Below, piece after piece: positions 32,889 through 37,285 of a stretch of 37,285 bases of DNA. How positions within the stretch are numbered: position 1 is the first letter of the stretch; each line of letters opens with the position of its first letter. The notes beneath the pieces were generated by a model. It did no database searches and was not told the origin of the DNA. It saw only the letters and a list, made by a program, of their open reading frames with translations. Position numbers and translations under genes: made by a program. The DNA lies in assembly GCF_035474595.1 (NCBI RefSeq), contig NZ_DATIND010000078.1, forward strand, positions 1 through 37,285, given 5' to 3'. Source of the DNA: Longimicrobium sp. GTDB lineage: Bacteria > Gemmatimonadota > Gemmatimonadetes > Longimicrobiales > Longimicrobiaceae.

Positions 32889-33371
32889 ATGGCCAAGCAG
32901 CCTCCCCTGACGGACCAGGACCTGTTCGAGATCGAGACGCTGGCGTGCGACGCCACGCCGGGACCGTGGGAAGCGCAGACCGTGCTGGACTTCCAGACCG
33001 GCGAGAGCATGCGCGTGGTGGCGCACGCCACCCCGGCCGGCGACGAGTACGTGTACGTGGTGGAGCGCGACGGAGAGGTCAGCGAGGAGGACCAGCGCTT
33101 CATTGCCACCATGCACCCCGACGCGGCGCTGCGGCTGGTGCGCGAGATCCGGCGGCTGCGGCGGGTGGAGGAGCGCTACCAGTCGCTCTGCTCGGTGCTG
33201 CAGCACCTGAACACCTTCCTGGAGCGCCGCGGCCTGGTGTCGCAGGCGCAGCGGTTCGTGGAGGTGCGCGCGCAGCTGGAGCGCATCCACCCCGAGTCGC
33301 TGGAGGCCGGCGCGCCCGGAACCGCACCCGCCCCGGCCGCCGGCCGGGCCCGTCCGGTGTCGGCCGTCTGA
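32889..33371 (+). CDS. Ea22-like (ATPGPW motif) protein
   Basis: A 160-residue protein with the ATPGPWEAQT segment (22-31) and EEDQRFIATMHPDAALRLVR near residues 66-85, the shared module of phage Ead/Ea22-like proteins and many small bacterial proteins. The C-terminal half (SVLQHLNTFLERRGLVSQAQ) is helical and ends in an Ala/Pro-rich tail. Role unknown. ATG at 32889 lacks a clear ribosome site. The following gene is 70 bases away, with a terminator hairpin between them. Confidence 0.8.
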   Translation: MAKQPPLTDQDLFEIETLACDATPGPWEAQTVLDFQTGESMRVVAHATPAGDEYVYVVERDGEVSEEDQRFIATMHPDAALRLVREIRRLRRVEERYQSLCSVLQHLNTFLERRGLVSQAQRFVEVRAQLERIHPESLEAGAPGTAPAPAAGRARPVSAV

Positions 33372-33378
33372 CTTTCCG

Positions 33379-33402
33379 GGGCGCTCCCATGCGGGGGCGC
33401 CC
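33379..33402 (+). terminator. Terminator after the Ea22-like gene
   Basis: GGGCGC (33379-33384) and GCGCCC (33397-33402) close a 12-base loop and are followed by TTTG, 8 bases after the stop. Confidence 0.65.
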
Positions 33403-33441
33403 TTTGCTCATCCGGACCGCGGAACCCGTCCGACCGTGATC

Positions 33442-33831
33442 ATGACCAGCCGCGCCATCCGCCTTCCCGACCGCTTCTACCTTCCGCGCACCGACCCCGA
33501 CGGCCGCGAGGTCCGCGACGTGATGCCGTGGGAGGGCGCCGTGAGCTACGCCACCGACGGCGAGCGCCTGGGGATCCAGTACGGCGACGGGCGCGTGGTG
33601 TGGCTCGGCAACGCGCCGGGGATGGATGGAGCGGCGGGCGACGAGGAGCAGCCGGACACCGCGCCCGCGCCGCCGTCGTTCGAGGACGACTTCGAGGGCG
33701 TGAACCTGGACGCGCTGGTGGACGGGCTGCGCAGCTACGTGGACATGCACCCCGTTCTCCGCACCGTCTGGCGCGAGGACCTGGCGACGCTCGAGGACCT
33801 CCGCCACAAGCACCACGACGACGAGAGCTGA
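33442..33831 (+). CDS. Hypothetical acidic protein
   Basis: I do not recognise this 129-residue protein. The N-terminal half is beta-rich (LPDRFYLPRTDPDGREVRD, AVSYATDGERLGIQYGDGRV), the middle is an acidic Pro/Ala linker, and the C-terminus is helical (NLDALVDGLRSYVDMHPVLR). GTG at 33436 or ATG at 33442 could start it. It ends at a large hairpin (33843-33895). It may work with the Ea22-like gene upstream, but only proximity supports this. Confidence 0.65.
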   Translation: MTSRAIRLPDRFYLPRTDPDGREVRDVMPWEGAVSYATDGERLGIQYGDGRVVWLGNAPGMDGAAGDEEQPDTAPAPPSFEDDFEGVNLDALVDGLRSYVDMHPVLRTVWREDLATLEDLRHKHHDDES

Positions 33832-33842
33832 GGCCCTCACCC

Positions 33843-33895
33843 GAAAAATGGAGAAGGGGAAGACAAAACCACCGTCTTCCCCTTCTCCATTTTTC
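33843..33895. terminator. Perfect 22-bp bidirectional terminator
   Basis: The arms 33843-33864 and 33874-33895 are exact reverse complements (22 bp) around a 9-base loop, with five A on the left end and five T on the right, giving an intrinsic-terminator form on both strands. It lies between the gene ending at 33831 and the convergent DUF892 gene. Confidence 0.95.
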
Positions 33896-33951
33896 GACCT
33901 CTCCCGACAGCAGGAGAGGTGAACGGCAATGGCAACTACGAGCGCCGCCCG

Positions 33952-34455
33952 TCAGCGGTAGCCGCCGTCCTCCGCCTTGGGGTTGATGATGCGCTCGGCG
34001 AGCGCGGTCAGGCGGTGGTCGGTCTGGCCCTCCTCGTCCAGCGTCTGCTGGAGGGTGCGGGCGTGGTCGGCCATCCCCAGCCGGTCGGCGTAGGTGCGCA
34101 CGCAGCCGTAGCCGGCGATCTCGTAGTGCTCCACCCGCTGCGCCGCGGCGATGAGCCCGGCGTCGATGGTGTCGGGATCGCCCTTCTCCTTCAGCATCTC
34201 CTGCCCTTCCTTCAGCAGCCCCTCCATCCCCTTGCAGTGGTGGCCGCCGGGCTTCTCGCCCATGCCGTCGAAGATGGCCTCCAGGCGCTTCACCTGGTCG
34301 TGCGTCACGCGCTCGTGCTCCTCGAACGCGCTGCGGAGCTCCGGGTTGTGCGCCCGTTCGGCCATCATCGGCAGCGCCTTCAGGATCTGGTTCTCGGCGC
34401 TGTACAGGTCGCGCAGCTGCTCCACGTACAGGTCCTTCAGCGAGTCCATCGGCAT
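33952..34455 (-). CDS. DUF892 ferritin-like protein (YciE/YciF family)
   Basis: A 167-residue ferritin-like four-helix protein: SLKDLYVEQLRDLYSAENQI, ELRSAFEEHERVTHDQVKRL and GLIAAAQRVEHYEIAGYGCV with the E-x-x-H metal-ligand helices. YciE/YciF proteins are stress-induced. A Cys/His cluster GGHHCKGMEG at about 70-79 is a typical insert. ATG 34455 is preceded by GGAGGGACG. The gene is convergent with the acidic hypothetical gene and divergent from the following lipoprotein. Confidence 0.92.
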   Translation of the reverse strand: MPMDSLKDLYVEQLRDLYSAENQILKALPMMAERAHNPELRSAFEEHERVTHDQVKRLEAIFDGMGEKPGGHHCKGMEGLLKEGQEMLKEKGDPDTIDAGLIAAAQRVEHYEIAGYGCVRTYADRLGMADHARTLQQTLDEEGQTDHRLTALAERIINPKAEDGGYR

Positions 34456-34535
34456 CGTCCCTCCTGGTCACGGGTCCGTCCACTCCGGGTGATTCCGGGG
34501 GCGGAAGGGGCTTGCAGGGTGTGTACCAGCCAGGA

Positions 34536-34567
34536 AGTACGAGAGTACGGAAGTACGGGAGTACGAT
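34536..34567. repeat. Octamer tandem array AGTACGNN
   Basis: Four octamers (AGTACGAG, AGTACGGA, AGTACGGG, AGTACGAT), the same unit and order of variants as at 19747-19779. It lies 51 bases before the lipoprotein start. Confidence 0.93.
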
Positions 34568-34617
34568 GCGGATCGGCGGCGGGGGATGGCCTTGGGCTCG
34601 CGGAGACGGTTATCTTC

Positions 34618-35229
34618 ATGCGCCGCTCCGCGTTCGCCCACACGATCCGCATCTCCCGCGTGCCGTTCCTCCGCCGATCCGCCGCCGCCCTCCTGTTTTC
34701 CGCGACGCTCGCCGGGTGCTGGTTCGGCGTGGGGCCGCCGCCGCAGCAGGCGCTCCGCTCCACCGTGCAGGAAGTCTTCTGGCGGCGGCTGACCCAGCTC
34801 TGCGGCCGTGCGTTCGAGGGGCGGATGGCGGAGGGCGCGGATTCTGTCTTCGTGCGCAACCGCCTGGTGATGCACGTGCGCGACTGCCGCGCGGACGAGG
34901 TGCGGATCGGCTTCGTGATCGGCCCCGACCCGTCGCGCACCTGGGTGGTACGCCGGGTGGACGGCGCGCTGGCGCTGACGCACGAGGTGGCGGGCGATGC
35001 GGTCAGCGGCTATGGCGGCGTGACGCGCGATGCGGGCACGCCGGAGCGGCAGGACTTCGCCGCCGACAGCGCCACCGCGCGGATGCTTCCGCCCGCGGCG
35101 CACAACGTCTGGTCGCTGGAGATCCTGGACGGCCGCACCTTCGCCTACACCGTCGGCCGCCCCGGCGTCCGCCAGCGCTTCCGGCTGGAGTTCGATCTGC
35201 GCCACGCGGTAGCGAGTCCTGAGTCCTGA
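34618..35229 (+). CDS. Lipoprotein, function unknown
   Basis: The 203-residue lipoprotein has a long n-region and a signal core RSAAALLFSATLAGC (Cys34). The body is beta-rich (DSVFVRNRLVMHVRDCRADE, RIGFVIGPDPSRTWVVRRVD, TFAYTVGRPGVRQRFRLEFD) and unrecognised. ATG at 34618 lies directly after TATCTT, a -10-like hexamer, so the real start may be the GTG at 34660, which gives a shorter, more typical signal. The stop codon is inside a heptamer repeat (35215-35228). Confidence 0.75.
   Translation: MRRSAFAHTIRISRVPFLRRSAAALLFSATLAGCWFGVGPPPQQALRSTVQEVFWRRLTQLCGRAFEGRMAEGADSVFVRNRLVMHVRDCRADEVRIGFVIGPDPSRTWVVRRVDGALALTHEVAGDAVSGYGGVTRDAGTPERQDFAADSATARMLPPAAHNVWSLEILDGRTFAYTVGRPGVRQRFRLEFDLRHAVASPES
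35215..35228. repeat. Two AGTCCTG heptamers overlapping a stop codon
   Basis: The units AGTCCTG AGTCCTG run into the lipoprotein TGA (35227-35229). The same unit builds the array at 27654-27681. Confidence 0.85.
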
Positions 35230-35363
35230 GTGCCTGCGACGGAAACCCGGTCACATCTCCGCCCGTAGAGCACTCCGTAAGCCGAAGCGCCCTCCCGACT
35301 TGGCCGCGCTGGACAAGCGGAGGCCGCACCAGCCTCCGATGTGCGCCGAAATGCCGAGGCCGC

Positions 35364-35410
35364 AGTCCCGCAGGGACTTTGTGCTGTTGTTGGGGGCGAA
35401 TTCCATTCGC
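35364..35410 (-). repeat. Two-hairpin element B, copy 7 (short stem 2)
   Basis: On the minus strand stem 1 is GCGAAT/ATTCGC (35405-35410 with 35396-35401), linker CCAACAAC (35386-35393), stem 2 AGTCCC/GGGACT (35373-35378 with 35364-35369). It lies about 100 bases upstream of the kinase gene, antisense to it. The linker differs by one base from the other copies. Confidence 0.85.
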
Positions 35411-35512
35411 CTCACCCGCCCCCGGCACTCCGGATCGGGCAGGCGAACGGGCCAGCTTGACGATTTTCTTCTTCCGGTTTCCGCACCCCTCAACCGCGGG
35501 ATTGATCTGTAG

Positions 35513-37060
35513 ATGTACGGGATCGCGGGACTGCTGACCGGGCGCACGCTGGCCGGCCGCTACCTGATCGAGGCGGTGATCGGGCGCGGCGGGATGGGCG
35601 CCGTGTACCGCGCCACCGACGAGCGCCTGTCGCGCCTGGTGGCGGTGAAGGTGGTCGGCGCCGTGACGACCGATCCGGACGAGCACGCGCGGCTGCGGCA
35701 GCGCTTCCAGCGCGAGGCGCGGGCGGCGGCGGCGCTCCGGCACCCCAACGTGGTGCAGGTGCACGACTTCGGCACCGATCCCGAGCTGGACCTGGACTTC
35801 CTGGTGATGGAGCTGCTGCACGGCGAGGACCTGGCCGCGCGGCTCATGCGCGGCGGCCCGCCGCCGCTGGCCGAGTCCATCTCCATCCTCCGCCAGGCGG
35901 CGCGCGGCCTTTCCGCCGGCCACCGCGCGGGGATGGTGCACCGCGACGTGAAGCCCGGCAACCTGTTCCTGGAAGAAGACGACGCGCATGGCGGCGACCA
36001 CGTGCGGGTGCTGGACTTCGGGATCGCGCAGGTGGGGGCCGAGGACGGGACGATGACGCAGCTCACCGTCTACGGCCGCTCGCCCTTCTCCCCCGCGTAC
36101 GCCTCGCCCGAGCAGCTGCGCGGCGACGACCACATCACCTCCGCGTCGGACGTGTTCAGCCTGGGCGCGGTGGGATACCACCTGGTCACGGGCACGCGCC
36201 CGTTCACCTCCGCCGACCCGTCGCGCGCCACCGCCGAGGTGGGCGAGGCCGTGCGCCTGCTGCGCCAGCGCGCCCCCGCGCTGGACGACGCCACCTACGC
36301 CGTGCTGGTGCGCGCCCTGGCCCGCACGCCGGTGGAGCGCTTCCGCGACGCGGGGGAGATGGCCGACGCGCTCTCCGGCGGCGTCCCGGCTTCCGCGCGG
36401 GCGCGCACCGTGGCCCCGCCCGCCGCCGCGCCCGCGCCGCAGCCCACCTACGCGCGCTCGACCCCGTCCGCCCCGCTCCGCCCCGTCCCCGACGACGAGC
36501 AGACGCGCATCTACGCCGCCGCGCCGCCGCAGCAGCCGGCGATGCGTCCGCAGCCGCAGCAGGTGCCGGTGCAGGCGGTGTATCCCACGCCGCGTCCCGC
36601 CGTGCCACAGGCAAACCCCGCGGGACTGTTCGCGCCCGCCGGGCAGCCGCCGGAATACGCCACGCAGCCGCGCCCCGGGCCGGTGCGCCGCTTCCTGCGC
36701 GCCCTGTCGGAGCTGGTGCTGACCACGGCGGCGGTCGGGCTCTTCGTCGCGTCGTGGGCGCTGGCCATCCAAGGCGTGGTGGAGGACCGGCACCGGCGCC
36801 TGATCGCCGGCGCGGTGGCGACGGTGCTGTTCACGCCGCTGGCCGTGCACCGGCTGACGGGCTCGCGCGGGCGGCTGCCGTTCCTGGTGGCCGGGTCGGT
36901 GTTCGCGACGGGGCTGGCGTGGTGGCTCGTGGGCCGCGGCGGCGACCCGGCGATCAAGCTGGCGGCCATCTTCGGGCTGCAGGTGCTCGCCAGCTTCTTC
37001 ATGTCGTGGCTCACCCGCCGCAAGCCCGCCCCCGAGTACCAGCCGTACAGCGAAGGCTGA
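35513..37060 (+). CDS. PknB-like Ser/Thr protein kinase with membrane tail
   Basis: A 515-residue protein kinase that phosphorylates Ser/Thr of other proteins. Catalytic marks: glycine loop GRGGMGAVY (24-32), Lys46 in VAVKVV, Glu68, HRDVKPGN (143-150), DFG (168-170) and SPE (198-200). A Pro/Ala/Gln-rich juxtamembrane stretch (about 295-385) precedes four predicted membrane helices (about 399-422, 429-445, 456-474 and 481-500), which is more than the single helix of many PknB-like kinases, and there is no extracellular PASTA domain. Start ATG 35513 has no Shine-Dalgarno. It is likely a sensor or regulator at the membrane; its signal is unknown. Confidence 0.93.
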   Translation: MYGIAGLLTGRTLAGRYLIEAVIGRGGMGAVYRATDERLSRLVAVKVVGAVTTDPDEHARLRQRFQREARAAAALRHPNVVQVHDFGTDPELDLDFLVMELLHGEDLAARLMRGGPPPLAESISILRQAARGLSAGHRAGMVHRDVKPGNLFLEEDDAHGGDHVRVLDFGIAQVGAEDGTMTQLTVYGRSPFSPAYASPEQLRGDDHITSASDVFSLGAVGYHLVTGTRPFTSADPSRATAEVGEAVRLLRQRAPALDDATYAVLVRALARTPVERFRDAGEMADALSGGVPASARARTVAPPAAAPAPQPTYARSTPSAPLRPVPDDEQTRIYAAAPPQQPAMRPQPQQVPVQAVYPTPRPAVPQANPAGLFAPAGQPPEYATQPRPGPVRRFLRALSELVLTTAAVGLFVASWALAIQGVVEDRHRRLIAGAVATVLFTPLAVHRLTGSRGRLPFLVAGSVFATGLAWWLVGRGGDPAIKLAAIFGLQVLASFFMSWLTRRKPAPEYQPYSEG

Positions 37061-37078
37061 GGATGGGCGATACGGAGA

Positions 37079-37115
37079 GCGAGGCCGGCATTCGTCGCAC
37101 GAGTGCCGGCCTCGC
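37079..37115 (+). terminator. Terminator of the kinase gene
   Basis: GCGAGGCCGGCA (37079-37090) and TGCCGGCCTCGC (37104-37115) form a perfect 12-bp stem with a 13-base loop, followed by TTCGTC, 18 bases after the stop. Confidence 0.8.
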
Positions 37116-37130
37116 TTCGTCATCCATCGT

Positions 37131-37210
37131 GCACGTGCGACCTCGCCGATAGATCCTTCGGCCTGCAGCCGCTCGTGCGGGAGCAACGAGGGTGTGGCCG
37201 GCCTCAGGAT
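37131..37210 (+). repeat. Dispersed repeat A, copy 4
   Basis: It reads GCACGTGCGACCTCGCC, ATAGATCCTTCGGCCTGCA, CCGCTCGTGCGGG and GTGGCCGGCCTCAGGAT, nearly identical to copy 3 on the other strand. It is the last recognisable item in the window; I see no gene after it. Confidence 0.9.
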
Positions 37211-37285
37211 TGGAGTTGCCCCACTTTCGTGGACACCTGGTTAGTGGGGATCAAGCGGCTTCGAGAAGCGGCGCGCGCGCCGCGT

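Noticed and set aside
32889-33831. Prophage remnant
   Set aside because: Only the Ea22-like module hints at phage; no structural, lysis or integration genes are seen.
34592-34616. TTGGGC and TATCTT as a promoter of the lipoprotein at 34618
   Set aside because: The spacing is 13 bases and the -10 touches the ATG; only plausible if the start is the GTG at 34660.

Overview
The window is chromosomal DNA from a very GC-rich bacterium with dense coding, many short lipoproteins and frequent intergenic repeats. Taxonomic placement is inference: the gene style (Ala-rich extended S16, SFPASDPP-type small protein, D-aminoacylase-like lipoprotein, PknB-like kinase with a multi-span tail) and the AGTGCGGA-type intergenic tandem repeats suggest Gemmatimonadota, probably Longimicrobium-like. 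No rRNA, tRNA, integrase, transposase or CRISPR array was recognised.

Layout. 400-4328 (minus strand) is the classic translation/secretion operon ffh-rpsP-rimM-trmD-rplS, closed by a strong terminator at 330-367. 4600-5402 is a RelE/HigB-HigA type toxin-antitoxin pair with a promoter buried in a palindromic operator. 5569-10917 (minus) holds a 1053-residue membrane-anchored DyP-type peroxidase fusion and a seven-bladed PLL-like lectin with an FN3 domain. 11193-12831 (plus) encodes a RimJ-like acetyltransferase and an alpha/beta hydrolase lipoprotein. 13079-16327 has a proline-rich lipoprotein divergent from a Fur-family regulator, then a GlcD-like FAD oxidase. 16586-19132 (minus) has META-domain, DinB-like and CCA-adding enzyme genes. 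19294-25933 mixes a small unknown protein, a VOC protein, a winged-helix protein, a duplicated secreted protein, an Ogt-type methyltransferase, a D-aminoacylase-like lipoprotein, a 2',3'-cyclic phosphodiesterase (ThpR) and a pterin-carbinolamine dehydratase. 26084-28832 has a lower-GC lipoprotein, an SDR oxidoreductase and a tightly coupled three-gene operon (SFPASDPP protein, OsmC, DCC thiol oxidoreductase). 29254-37060 holds a cupredoxin, a degenerate receiver, an MBL-fold hydrolase, a DUF1906 lipoprotein, an Ea22-like protein with a companion, a DUF892 ferritin-like protein, a lipoprotein and a Ser/Thr kinase.

The most interesting signal is not a gene. Seven intergenic copies of a compact element share a two-hairpin architecture around a constant GCAACAAC linker. 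The sequences of both stems differ between copies while pairing is preserved (compensatory changes). A second dispersed element of about 60-85 bp (four copies) and several families of 7-9 bp tandem repeats fill many of the remaining intergenic gaps. Several genes (OsmC, DCC, DyP, cupredoxin, DUF892) point to redox or envelope stress handling, but only the OsmC-DCC operon is physically coupled.
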